Source: Pseudomonadota bacterium (GTDB taxonomy: Bacteria > Pseudomonadota > Alphaproteobacteria > Rhodobacterales > Rhodobacteraceae). From it: a DNA stretch of 64,000 nt. Shown here piece after piece: positions 28,847-37,752 of this stretch. Location: positions 124,001 through 188,000 of the forward strand of contig JAIUPC010000007.1 of assembly GCA_020161655.1 (NCBI GenBank), written 5' to 3'. Under the pieces are notes generated by a model that made no database searches, was not told the DNA's origin, and was given only the letters and a program-made list of their open reading frames with translations. Made by a program: the position numbers and the translations under genes. Numbering within the stretch: the first letter of the stretch is position 1; every line of letters starts with the position of its first letter.

Positions 28847-29818
28847 ATGAAGGTACTCATCACCGGCGGCGCAGGCTTCATCGGATCGCATCTGAGTGAA
28901 CGCCTCATCGCCGAGGGCCATGCCGTGAGCGTGCTTGACGACCTTTCGACCGGGCGGCGGGAGAATCTGGCGGGCCTCGCCGGCAGCAACCGCTTCCGAC
29001 TGATCGAAGGCTCGGTTCTTGACGCCGAACTGGTGCAGGGCCTCGTTGACGATGCCGATGTGATCTTTCACCTTGCTGCGGCGGTGGGCGTCAAGCTCAT
29101 CATGGATGAGCCGTCGAAGTCGATCCTGACCAATATCAACGGCACCGAAAACGTCCTCAAGGCCGCGCTGAAGGACAAGAAACTGACCTTCATCGCCTCC
29201 ACCTCGGAAGTCTACGGCAAGGCGACGAAGTTTCCCTTCGCCGAGGACGACGACCTCACCATCGGCGCCACGAGAAACCTGCGCTGGTCCTATGCCTCGG
29301 CCAAGCAGCTCGATGAATTCCTCACCCTCGCCTATGTGCGCGAGGTTGGCCTGCCCGCCGTCGTCTTGCGGTTTTTCAACACGACCGGCCCGCGCCAGAC
29401 CGGGCGCTACGGCATGGTCCTGCCCAATTTCGTACAATCCGCGCTGGATGGCCGCCCGCTTCTGGTCCACGGCACCGGCGAGCAGACGCGCTGTTTCGGT
29501 CATGTCGCCGATGTGGTGGAGGCGCTGGTCCGGCTGATGCAGACGCCCGCCGCGCGGGGCGAGGTCTTCAACGTCGCCAATGATCAGGAAATCTCGATCC
29601 GCGGCCTCGCCGAAGAGGTCATCGCCGCAACCGGATCGCGTTCGGAAATCCGCCTCATCCCATATAGCGACGTCTATCCGCCGGGGTTCGAGGACATGGC
29701 CCGCCGCCTGCCCGATGTCTCGAAGCTCGAACGCGCCATCGGCTTCCGGCCGCGCCGCCCCTTGAGCGAGATCATCCGCGACATCATCGCCGAAAAACGT
29801 GCGTCGATGGCGGCCTGA
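28847..29818 (+). CDS. NAD-dependent sugar epimerase/dehydratase
   Basis: Extended SDR of 323 residues. [11 protein letters not shown] at residues 6-16 binds NAD, the STSEVYG block is at 118-124, and the catalytic pair is Tyr149 and Lys153 in YASAK. It resembles UDP-glucose or UDP-glucuronate 4-epimerases and related UDP-sugar modifying enzymes; the RFFNTTGPRQTGRYGMVLP segment is typical of this branch. It lies three bases before the GT-C gene, so the two are co-transcribed. Exact substrate undetermined. Confidence 0.85.
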   Translation: MKVLITGGAGFIGSHLSERLIAEGHAVSVLDDLSTGRRENLAGLAGSNRFRLIEGSVLDAELVQGLVDDADVIFHLAAAVGVKLIMDEPSKSILTNINGTENVLKAALKDKKLTFIASTSEVYGKATKFPFAEDDDLTIGATRNLRWSYASAKQLDEFLTLAYVREVGLPAVVLRFFNTTGPRQTGRYGMVLPNFVQSALDGRPLLVHGTGEQTRCFGHVADVVEALVRLMQTPAARGEVFNVANDQEISIRGLAEEVIAATGSRSEIRLIPYSDVYPPGFEDMARRLPDVSKLERAIGFRPRRPLSEIIRDIIAEKRASMAA

Positions 29819-29821
29819 GCG

Positions 29822-31315
29822 ATGCAGGCGACACAGACCCGTGACTATTTCTGGCTTGCCGCCATTCTTGCGCTCGCCGCCATCCTGCGCATCTGGGGCC
29901 TCAACGCCCCGATGTGGCACGATGAGATCCAGACGGTGGTGACGCATCTCGACCTGAACTGGGCCGATATGGTCCAGAACTATTCGATGAACCATCACTA
30001 CCTCCACAACTTCGCGGCCAAGGCCTCGATGGAGATTTTCGGCCGCGAACCCTGGGCGATCCGCCTGCCGGCGATGCTTCTCGGCCTCGGTGTCGTCGCC
30101 GCAACCTGGGTGCTCGCCCGCGAGATGGCGGGCGCGACCATTGCTCACATCACCGCGGTGCTTCTCGCGCTCTCCTATCACGAGATCTGGTTTTCGCAGA
30201 ATGCGCGCGGCTATACCGGCCTCGCCTTCTTCTCGACGCTGGGGATGCTTTTCTTCCTGCGCGGGCTACGGGAGCCGAAGCGGTCGACATGGATCGCCTT
30301 TGGGCTATCGCTCGCCGCCGCAGTCTTCACGCACCTCACCGGGGCGTTCTTCTTCATGGCGCAGGGGCTGGTCTGGCTTGGGTTGATCGCCTTCCGGGCA
30401 CGGAAAGGCACGCTCGATGCCCCGACGGTGAAGCTACCGTTTCTGGGCTTCATGGTAGGCGGCATCCTCTCGGCAATCGTCTACCTGCCCCTCGTCCCGA
30501 GCCTTCTTTCGACCGTCGGCGGCGTCTCAGAGACTTCGGCCACCGACGTCATGCAAGAGTACCAGAACCCGCTCTGGACCGCGATGGAGGCGATCCGCAC
30601 CGGCGTAGGCCATGCCGGCGCCGTGACCACGATCACCGGCCTCGCCGTGCTGGCGCTCTCGCTTCTCGGGGCCTACGCGCTCCGACGGCGCGAGCCCTTG
30701 TTCGGGATCGTCACCTTTGGCCATATCGTGCTGACGGCCCTGCTCCTGATGGCGGTCGGCATGCGCATCTGGCCGCGCTTCTTCTTCGTCGACATCGGCC
30801 TTCTGATGCTGCTGATCGTGCTTGGCGTGCGCTCCTGCTGCGAGTTTGCCAGTCGGGCGCTGGGCCAGCCCGGCGCAGCGCGTGCGCTCTTCATTCTTGG
30901 CGTGATCGGCATGGTCGGCATCTCCGCCCTTTTGGCCAAGCGGAACTACATCCTCCCGAAGCAAGGGCTCGAAGGCGCCTACGTGTTCGTCCGCGATACG
31001 GCAGCGCCCGGAGAGCGCACCTATTCGGTAGGCTATGCCGGGGAGGGTTTCCGTGACTGGTATCAGACCGGCTGGCCGATCCTTTTCACCAATGACGACT
31101 ACCTGACGGCAATGGCAGAACCCGGTCCGGTCGTCCTCGTCGTCGGCTTTCCCGAACGGACTTTCCGCGATGTGCCGCAGTTGGCGGCCGACGCCGATGC
31201 ATTCGGCGCGTCCAGTGTCTGCGAGACGGACCGCACGGCGCCGGTGCTGAAAACACTTGGCTGTTTTGGTGGCACCCTCGGCGACGGCAATGTTATCGTC
31301 CTACGACGTGACTGA
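29822..31315 (+). CDS. GT-C glycosyltransferase (GT39/ArnT-like)
   Basis: Integral membrane protein of 497 residues with about ten or eleven hydrophobic segments. The first loop after helix 1 contains PMWHDEIQTV, in the position of the DE/DD catalytic motif of GT-C enzymes that use polyprenyl-phosphate sugars, and FSQNARGYTGLAFFS follows, typical of the PMT_2 group. It probably transfers a sugar from undecaprenyl phosphate on the periplasmic side. The C-terminal ~130 residues form a soluble domain. The next gene overlaps its end by 26 bases. Confidence 0.82.
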   Translation: MQATQTRDYFWLAAILALAAILRIWGLNAPMWHDEIQTVVTHLDLNWADMVQNYSMNHHYLHNFAAKASMEIFGREPWAIRLPAMLLGLGVVAATWVLAREMAGATIAHITAVLLALSYHEIWFSQNARGYTGLAFFSTLGMLFFLRGLREPKRSTWIAFGLSLAAAVFTHLTGAFFFMAQGLVWLGLIAFRARKGTLDAPTVKLPFLGFMVGGILSAIVYLPLVPSLLSTVGGVSETSATDVMQEYQNPLWTAMEAIRTGVGHAGAVTTITGLAVLALSLLGAYALRRREPLFGIVTFGHIVLTALLLMAVGMRIWPRFFFVDIGLLMLLIVLGVRSCCEFASRALGQPGAARALFILGVIGMVGISALLAKRNYILPKQGLEGAYVFVRDTAAPGERTYSVGYAGEGFRDWYQTGWPILFTNDDYLTAMAEPGPVVLVVGFPERTFRDVPQLAADADAFGASSVCETDRTAPVLKTLGCFGGTLGDGNVIVLRRD

Positions 31316-32846
31316 GGCCTTGCACATCGTCATCGGCTCTGGCCCCGCCGGCGTCTCCGCCGCGAAGGCCCTGCTGGCGCGGGACCGGTCGGTGTTGATG
31401 GTCGATGGCGGCAAACGGCTTGAACCGGCAGCGGCGGCGCGGCGGGCGGACCTGGCGGCGACCGATCCCGGCGACTGGACTGGCAAGACCCGCGACGACT
31501 GGATGGCACCGCAATACGCCACACCTCCGGGACAGGTGCGTCGCTATGGTTCGGATTTCGCCATGGAACCAGGCGCGGCGACGCTGGCCGACGCGCCCGG
31601 CTGGATGGCGCTCCGCGCCTCGCGCGCGGCGGGGGGGCTGTCGAACCTCTGGGGCGCCGCCGTCCTGCCCTACGGCGAAAAGGACATGGCGGGCTGGCCG
31701 GTCAATGCTGCCGACCTTGCCCCGCATTACCGCGCGGTCGCAGATTTCCTGCCGGTCTCGGGCATAACCGACGCGCTTGAGGCGCTGTTTCCCTCGCTGC
31801 CGATGTCGCGGCGCAGTGCGATCGAACCGGCGCCGCAGGCAAAGGAGTTTCTGCGCCGCCTTGACGGCAACCGCGCGGCTCTGGCGGCAATGGGCGTTCA
31901 CGGCGGGCAGGCGCGGCAGGCGGTCGACGCCTCCTGCCGCCGCTGCGGACTTTGCCTCCACGGCTGTCCCTACGGGTTGATCTGGTCCGCCGCCGACACG
32001 CTGACAGAGTTGCTGCGGCATCCGGGCTTCACCTACCGCTCCGGCGCCGTGGTCCGGCGCATCACCGAAGCCGAAGGCGTGACCCTGCACCTTGAGGACG
32101 GAACGGAGATCACCGGCACCCGCGCCTATCTCGGCGCCGGGGTGCTTGAAACCGCCCGAATCCTTCTGGCCTCTGACCCCACCTTGGGGGAAGTGACACT
32201 GACGGACAGCCAGCACGCCTTCCTGCCGATGCTGCAGCGCTGGTCAAACGCCACGCGCCCGGACAGGGGGCCTTTTCACACCCTTCCGCAGGCCTTTGTC
32301 GAGATCGACGCCCCCGTGGTGTCACCTTTCCTCGTCCATGCCCAGATCTACACCTGGAACGAGTATTTCCCGCGTGACCTGGTTCAGAACTACGCGCGGA
32401 AGATCCCCTTCTCCACGCCCTTTTTCACGGCACTGGCGCGGCGGCTGATCGTGGCGCAGATGTTCCTCCATTCCGACCAATCGCACCGGATCGCGCTGAA
32501 GCTTGCGCCCGACGGCAGGCTCCTGCCGCGACTGGAGGCGAACCCGGCGGTCGAGCGGACCCTGAAACAGGCAGCGCGGCACATGGGCAAGGCAATGTCA
32601 CGGCTCGGCCTCCTGCCCCTGACCTTCGCCGTCCGCCCTGGCGCGCCGGGGTCGAGCTTTCATGTCGGCGCCTCGGTGCCGATGGCAGCCGCGGCGCGGA
32701 AAGGCCAGTCCGACATCCTTGGCCGCCCTGTCGGCTGGCAGCGCCTCCACCTCGTCGATGCCTCATGCCTGCCGGCAATCCCGGCGACGACAATCACCTT
32801 CTCGGTGATGGCGAATGCGCACCGGATCGGGACGCTGGCGCCTTAG
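31290..32846 (+). CDS. GMC family oxidoreductase with a four-cysteine motif
   Basis: FAD-dependent oxidoreductase of 518 residues. GSGPAG at residues 16-21 binds FAD, SRAAGGLSNLWGAAVLP is the family's second motif, and the C-terminus has HVGASVPM and DASCLPAIPATTITF, as in GMC alcohol oxidases/dehydrogenases. Cys216, Cys219, Cys222 and Cys226 form CRRCGLCLHGC, a ferredoxin-like arrangement also known from long-chain alcohol oxidases. It overlaps the GT-C gene by 26 bases; a GTG at 31308 is an alternative start. It likely oxidises an alcohol or polyprenyl/sugar group in this locus; substrate unknown. Confidence 0.82.
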   Translation: MLSSYDVTEALHIVIGSGPAGVSAAKALLARDRSVLMVDGGKRLEPAAAARRADLAATDPGDWTGKTRDDWMAPQYATPPGQVRRYGSDFAMEPGAATLADAPGWMALRASRAAGGLSNLWGAAVLPYGEKDMAGWPVNAADLAPHYRAVADFLPVSGITDALEALFPSLPMSRRSAIEPAPQAKEFLRRLDGNRAALAAMGVHGGQARQAVDASCRRCGLCLHGCPYGLIWSAADTLTELLRHPGFTYRSGAVVRRITEAEGVTLHLEDGTEITGTRAYLGAGVLETARILLASDPTLGEVTLTDSQHAFLPMLQRWSNATRPDRGPFHTLPQAFVEIDAPVVSPFLVHAQIYTWNEYFPRDLVQNYARKIPFSTPFFTALARRLIVAQMFLHSDQSHRIALKLAPDGRLLPRLEANPAVERTLKQAARHMGKAMSRLGLLPLTFAVRPGAPGSSFHVGASVPMAAAARKGQSDILGRPVGWQRLHLVDASCLPAIPATTITFSVMANAHRIGTLAP

Positions 32847-34105
32847 CGCGCTCCGGTCTCGACCGCGCCACCCTCCAGCGCCCGGACCAGCGCCGCATCA
32901 CCCCGGCGATGGGCGGCAGCGGCGAAAGCCGCCCCATAGGCCGCCATCACCGGCGTCTCATGCCAGATCGTCTCGAAAGCCCGTCGCGCCGCGGCTGACT
33001 GCGCCGCACGGAGCGCCGGATCGGACTGGAGCCCCCGCATCGCGGCGATCAGGTCGTCCTCCGTCGAAAAAAGCGCCCCGCCCCCTGCCCGCTCCACGAT
33101 CTCCGGGAACGGCCCGAGGCGGCGGGCGATGACCGGCGTGCCGAGACGGAAACTTTCGATCAGGATGATGCCGAAGGTCTCATAGCAGATCGAGGGGACG
33201 ATCAGCCCGAGCGCCCCGCGATAATAGGCATCAAGCTCCTCGGGCGACTTGCGGCCAAGGAACTGGATGTTCGCCCGACCCGCCGCCAGCCGCTTCAACT
33301 CCCCGGCATAGTCGCCATCGCCAAGGATCAGGAGGTCGGCATCGGGGTAGCGGTCCATCGCCGGGAACACATCCTGCAGGCCCTTGATCTTCTCAAGCCG
33401 TCCGACGAACAGGAAATAGGGTCGCGGATGTCCCCGATGCGGCTCTGCCATCTTCGCGAGGTCGGGCAGGAAGTAGGGCAGCACCGTCATCTCCTGCTTC
33501 AGCCCAAATTCCCGGTGCTTGGCGCGGCTGAACTCGCTTTTCGCGATGATGATATCCATACCATCCATTGCCCGCTCCAGAATCCCGGTGGCACGCCAAA
33601 GCTGCGGCGGGCGCCTGTATGAAAGCTGGCAGCGCAGGCAGTCGCGTGCGTCGCACAACTCCCGCCCGTAGCGCCAGAGGACATGGGTCGGGCAAACCAG
33701 CCAATGTTCATGCGCCTCATAGACCTTCAGCGCATCGCCCATCGCCAGAAGCCCCGGCCCGCCGATCAGCGAAGCATTGTTGTGCCAGATGATGTCCGGC
33801 CTGCGCTCCGCCAGAATCTCCCGGACACGCGCGGCATGGACCACGGGGCGACCAATCTGCTGGGTCAGAAGGTTCGATACGACGCCGTTCCGGGCCGACA
33901 GGCCGATCCGGCGCACCCCGTCGGACGGCCCTTCCGCCTGCACCTTGCCGCCGAGGATGCGGTAGCTGTCCTCCTCATGCACGACGGTCACATCATGGCC
34001 GCGCGCGACCAGCGCCCGCGCCATGCGCTGCACGCCGATGGCATCGCCGCCGAAGGAATGCGGCGGATAGAAAGTCGTGAACATGACGATGGAGAGCGAG
34101 CGCAT
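32843..34105 (-). CDS. Glycosyltransferase family 4
   Basis: GT-B fold transferase of 420 residues. The N-terminal FYPPHSFGGDAIGVQRMARAL is the acceptor-domain start of GT4 enzymes; the donor domain has FLFVGRLEKIKGL and the E-X7-E region ETFGIILIESF. A Cys-rich insertion (CPTHVLWRYGRELCDARDCLRC region, residues about 140-160) is notable and seen in some GT4 members. Last gene of the nine-gene minus-strand operon; its stop overlaps the convergent GMC gene by four bases. Confidence 0.9.
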   Translation of the reverse strand: MRSLSIVMFTTFYPPHSFGGDAIGVQRMARALVARGHDVTVVHEEDSYRILGGKVQAEGPSDGVRRIGLSARNGVVSNLLTQQIGRPVVHAARVREILAERRPDIIWHNNASLIGGPGLLAMGDALKVYEAHEHWLVCPTHVLWRYGRELCDARDCLRCQLSYRRPPQLWRATGILERAMDGMDIIIAKSEFSRAKHREFGLKQEMTVLPYFLPDLAKMAEPHRGHPRPYFLFVGRLEKIKGLQDVFPAMDRYPDADLLILGDGDYAGELKRLAAGRANIQFLGRKSPEELDAYYRGALGLIVPSICYETFGIILIESFRLGTPVIARRLGPFPEIVERAGGGALFSTEDDLIAAMRGLQSDPALRAAQSAAARRAFETIWHETPVMAAYGAAFAAAAHRRGDAALVRALEGGAVETGAR

Positions 34106-34110
34106 CGGAC

Positions 34111-35571
34111 CTAGGCCTCAACCGTTCCGTGACGCCCCGGTGAAATGTAGCTGAAGAGAAGCCGCAGGCGGTCGCGCATGAAGATGAGCGTCAGCACCGA
34201 AAAGACCCCGATCCCCGCCAGAATGCTCAGCGCCAGCGACAGGCCGGCGGGTGCCCCGGCGCCCACCAGCGCATGATGCAGGAAATAGACGGAAACCGCC
34301 ATCACCAAAGCGGAAATCGCCGGTTTCAGATGGCAAGCGACCAGCGGGCCGATCGCGCCGCCGCCGAGCCTTGCGACGATCCGGAAGCGGAACGGCCAGA
34401 GAAGGTAACAGGCGCCGACGAATCCGGCGGTGATCGCCACCAGACCCCAGCGGGCGGCAAGCAGCATCAGCACCGCGCCCAGCACCACATTGGCCCAGCT
34501 CAGAAGCGTGATCGCGGTCGCCTGACCGGCGGCGAGGCAGAAGCTTTGCTGTACCGATGCGATGCAGAAATAAAGGCCGAGCAAGGACATCACCTGCAAG
34601 ACCGGCACTGCCGGCAGCCACTCAGGCCCGAACGCGAGCCCAAGGATCGGTTCGGCCAAGACGCCAAGGCCCGCGAAAAAGGGAAAGGCCGCAAGCCCCG
34701 AAAGCCGCGCGATGTCCAAAAGCAGGTCGCCCGCCCGCGCGCCGGTCCGGTTCATCTCGGCGAAGGCCGGCTGCGAAACCATGCGCAGGGGCGTCGAAAT
34801 GAGGAAGGACAGAGGCTCCACCAGACGCCAGGCGATGCCGTAAAGCCCGGTCGCCAGCGGGCCGAGCAATGTCCCGATGAGAAAGACCGGCAGTTGCGCC
34901 GCAGTAACCTCTGCCGCGCGCAGGCCCAGCACCCCGGTGCCGAAGGCCGCAGCACGCCTCAGATGCGCGGGCGTTGTCCTGATCCCCGGCCGCCAGTCCA
35001 CCGCCGTCCAGGCGAGGACGACATTGGTGGCGATGAGCGCGATCCAGTGGCCGACGTAGCTCCAGACGCCCCAGCCGGTCAACGCCATGGTGATGCCAAC
35101 CGTTCCGCCGACGACCTCGCCCGCGACGGCCCGGATCGACAGGGCCCGGAAGTTGAAGGCGCGCCTGAGGATCGCCACCGGCACGGCGGTGAAGGCAACG
35201 AGCGGCACCGTCATGGAAAGGACGCGCAGCATCTCGCCGACCTCGGGCTGGCCATAGATCGCGGCGACCGGCCCGGAGATCAGGTTCAACACGACCGCCA
35301 GCGCCACGCCGATGCCCGCTGTAAGCCAGAAAGTGGCGTTGTAATCCTCTTCCGTCGGGTCGTGGGCGGCGATCAGGTATTCCGACACGCTTTCGCGCAC
35401 CAGTTGTTCGGCCGCGATGCTGAACACGGCCGCCATCGCCATCAGCCCGTAAAGCTCAGGCCCGAGGATATTGGCGAGAACGGCAAAGACCGCGAACTTG
35501 ATCGCCTGCTCGGTCCAGCCGCCCGCCGCCATCCAGGCAACGCCCCGGATGAATTTGGCGCCAACGGTCAC
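34111..35571 (-). CDS. Polysaccharide flippase (Wzx/MOP superfamily)
   Basis: Membrane protein of 486 residues with about 12-14 helices. The N-terminal amphipathic GAKFIRGVAWMAAGGWTEQ and the following LANILGPELYGLMAMA are hallmarks of lipid-linked oligosaccharide flippases of the MOP superfamily. It should move the undecaprenyl-linked glycan across the inner membrane. It overlaps the deacetylase gene by four bases and lies five bases before the GT4 gene. Confidence 0.9.
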   Translation of the reverse strand: MTVGAKFIRGVAWMAAGGWTEQAIKFAVFAVLANILGPELYGLMAMAAVFSIAAEQLVRESVSEYLIAAHDPTEEDYNATFWLTAGIGVALAVVLNLISGPVAAIYGQPEVGEMLRVLSMTVPLVAFTAVPVAILRRAFNFRALSIRAVAGEVVGGTVGITMALTGWGVWSYVGHWIALIATNVVLAWTAVDWRPGIRTTPAHLRRAAAFGTGVLGLRAAEVTAAQLPVFLIGTLLGPLATGLYGIAWRLVEPLSFLISTPLRMVSQPAFAEMNRTGARAGDLLLDIARLSGLAAFPFFAGLGVLAEPILGLAFGPEWLPAVPVLQVMSLLGLYFCIASVQQSFCLAAGQATAITLLSWANVVLGAVLMLLAARWGLVAITAGFVGACYLLWPFRFRIVARLGGGAIGPLVACHLKPAISALVMAVSVYFLHHALVGAGAPAGLSLALSILAGIGVFSVLTLIFMRDRLRLLFSYISPGRHGTVEA

Positions 35572-36326
35572 ATGAGGCTCCGCCAGGGTTTCAGGACGCT
35601 GCCCCTGACTGCGCGGAGCGTCCGGCGCAGCGCAAGATAGCCGCCGCCCCGCCCGGCAAGATGGGCGCGCCAGCGCGCGGGGTCGGTATAGTAGAACATC
35701 TCCAGCCGCGGCAGGTCATGGCGATCTTCCGCCGCGCCGGCACTGCCAAGCCGGGTGCCGACCGATGTGCCGTAGTGTTGCGCGATCCGCGCACGGACTC
35801 CGGGATTGGCAATCCCGTAAGGCGGCGCGAAATGACGGGGCGCCGCGCCCAGTTCCGCCGCGATCCGGTCGCGGGATCGGGTCAGTTCCACCTCCACCGT
35901 CTCCGGGGCGAGCGCATCGAGATCGGGATGGCTTTCGGTATGGCTACCGAAAATCACGCCTTCGGCCTGCAGCCGTCGGATCGTGTCCCAACCCATGAGC
36001 TTGCGCGGCGGGCTGGCGACGCCGCGCCAGCCTTCGTGGCCGCCAATGTAGTTGGTGGGCAGGTACACAATTGGCCGGAATCGAAGTTCGCGCATCACCG
36101 GCCAGGCCACATCGGCGAAATCCTGAAAGCCGTCGTCGAAGGTGATGATGACCGACCGCGCCGGCAGCGCCCCGCCGCCGCAATAATCGTCAAGAGTTAC
36201 GACCGGCACTCCGGCCCCGGCAATCGCCCGCATCTGCGCGGCAAAGACCTCAGGCGCGATTGCGGTCGCCCCGCCATGCCCCGAGATCGAGTGATACATC
36301 AGGATGTCGATGATGGGACCTGTCAT
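35568..36326 (-). CDS. Polysaccharide deacetylase (NodB domain)
   Basis: Carbohydrate esterase 4 protein of 252 residues. The metal triad is visible: Asp65 in TFDDGFQDFA, and His129 and His133 in SHTESHPDL; the substrate-groove motif APPYG follows. It would remove N- or O-acetyl groups from the glycan or its precursor. There is no signal peptide, so action in the cytoplasm is possible. I chose the ATG at 36326, with GAGG seven bases upstream and directly after the preceding stop, instead of the overlapping start at 36359. Confidence 0.87.
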   Translation of the reverse strand: MTGPIIDILMYHSISGHGGATAIAPEVFAAQMRAIAGAGVPVVTLDDYCGGGALPARSVIITFDDGFQDFADVAWPVMRELRFRPIVYLPTNYIGGHEGWRGVASPPRKLMGWDTIRRLQAEGVIFGSHTESHPDLDALAPETVEVELTRSRDRIAAELGAAPRHFAPPYGIANPGVRARIAQHYGTSVGTRLGSAGAAEDRHDLPRLEMFYYTDPARWRAHLAGRGGGYLALRRTLRAVRGSVLKPWRSLM

Positions 36327-36327
36327 G

Positions 36328-37752
36328 TCAGTCCTCGACCCGGTGATGTTCGAACTCACGCCGATGCGCGGCCCATTGGGCGCGGTCGACCTTGCCCTCG
36401 GGCGTCAGCACATCGGCGGCAGCATAGGCCATGGCGAAGGCGTGGTGTGTGTTGTCATGGGCAAAGAGCCCCTGCCGCCCGAAGCTGAGGAAGCCCTCCA
36501 GCGTCGAAAGCCAGTTGTCGACCGTCTCGAAATGGCGCTGATAGTCGAGATCGTAGACCGGATAGGCATGGGCGATGCGCCGCGTTTCGGTCCGGATCAC
36601 CGGCACCTTCACCGGCAGGCCGAGGTTGCCGAGCCAGTCGCAATAGTGCCGCCCCAACTCTTCGTCCGACATGTCCCACCACTTTTCGCCCGGATCACAG
36701 GGAAGCTCCGCGCAAAGGATCGTCCGGTCGGCGGGCCCGCTGGCGGAATTGTAGTTCTTCGGCTCCGACATGCGGCTGATCGGGATCGAAAGCTCGGGGA
36801 AGTAATGCGCGTCATATTCGGTGAACTGCTTCGTCCCGAGGATCAGGTAGACGAGGATCATGCCGCGAAAACGGATCGCCTTCGCCGCCTCGATCACCTC
36901 GGGCGGCGGGGGCGGGTCCATCAGGCGGACGATCGTGGTCAGCGGGATCGTCGAATAGATCTGGTCCGCCGAATAGCGCACCTCCGCCCCATCCTCGCGC
37001 GTGACGATGGCGGTGACGCGGGTGCCGTCACGCTCGATCCGCAGGATGTCGGCGCCGAAGCGGAAGGCCGCGCCCTGCCCCTTGGCGGCTTCAACCATCG
37101 CATTCGAAATCTGCCCGAAGCCTTTCTTCGGATAGTAGAATCTTCCAGTCGTGGCACCACGCAAGCCGGGGACCATCCGCATCATCTTGCCCAGGATCTT
37201 GCCGATGGAAGACCCCGAAACCCGCCGTTCCGCCAGCGTCACCGCGAGCTTGTCAGGGTCGAGGCCCCAGAGCTTCCTCACATAGGGAAAGTAGAAATTC
37301 TCCGAGATCGTCGGGCCAAGCCCGTCATAAAGCACCGACGAAAAACTCCTCGGACCGGTCGATTTCTTGCGGAACTTCTTCCCCGCCATGTCGCCGATGA
37401 GCGAGGCCGCGAAGGCCGGCGGCAGCTTCAGAAGCGCATCCTGCAGCTTCAGCGGAAAGTGTATCCAGCGCCCGCCAAGCCGGATGCGACCGTGGCGCGG
37501 CTGCAAAAGCAGGTCCGGCCCGAGAAGCGCCTTCACATCGCCGATGACGTTCGGATCGGCCACCGGGTGAAAGCGGTGCGAACCATAGTCGCACCAGATG
37601 CCGTCGATCTGGAACGAGGTCGAATTGCCGCCCGCCACCGGTGCACGCTCAAAGACTTCGGCCTCAGCCTTGCCTTTGCTCAGCCGGTAGGCGGCGGCAA
37701 TCCCCGCCGGGCCGGCGCCAAGAACCAGCACACGCGGCTTCGCACTCGTCAT
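36328..37752 (-). CDS. UDP-galactopyranose-mutase-like FAD oxidoreductase 2
   Basis: Flavoprotein of 474 residues, paralogue of the one at 25325-26818. FAD motif GAGPAG at 12-17, then GGNSTS and DYGSHRFHPV in place of the usual GGHRF block; AYPVYDLDYQ and GLFAHDNTHHAF near the C-terminus. It shares the DPPPPPEV segment with its paralogue. Its start overlaps the stop of the LPG-synthase-type gene by four bases. Role unknown; the family isomerises or oxidises sugars or lipid rings. Confidence 0.85.
   Translation of the reverse strand: MTSAKPRVLVLGAGPAGIAAAYRLSKGKAEAEVFERAPVAGGNSTSFQIDGIWCDYGSHRFHPVADPNVIGDVKALLGPDLLLQPRHGRIRLGGRWIHFPLKLQDALLKLPPAFAASLIGDMAGKKFRKKSTGPRSFSSVLYDGLGPTISENFYFPYVRKLWGLDPDKLAVTLAERRVSGSSIGKILGKMMRMVPGLRGATTGRFYYPKKGFGQISNAMVEAAKGQGAAFRFGADILRIERDGTRVTAIVTREDGAEVRYSADQIYSTIPLTTIVRLMDPPPPPEVIEAAKAIRFRGMILVYLILGTKQFTEYDAHYFPELSIPISRMSEPKNYNSASGPADRTILCAELPCDPGEKWWDMSDEELGRHYCDWLGNLGLPVKVPVIRTETRRIAHAYPVYDLDYQRHFETVDNWLSTLEGFLSFGRQGLFAHDNTHHAFAMAYAAADVLTPEGKVDRAQWAAHRREFEHHRVED

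Noticed and set aside
31257-31289. Earlier start for the GMC oxidoreductase
   Set aside because: It would overlap the GT-C gene further and add residues before the FAD motif without a ribosome-binding site.
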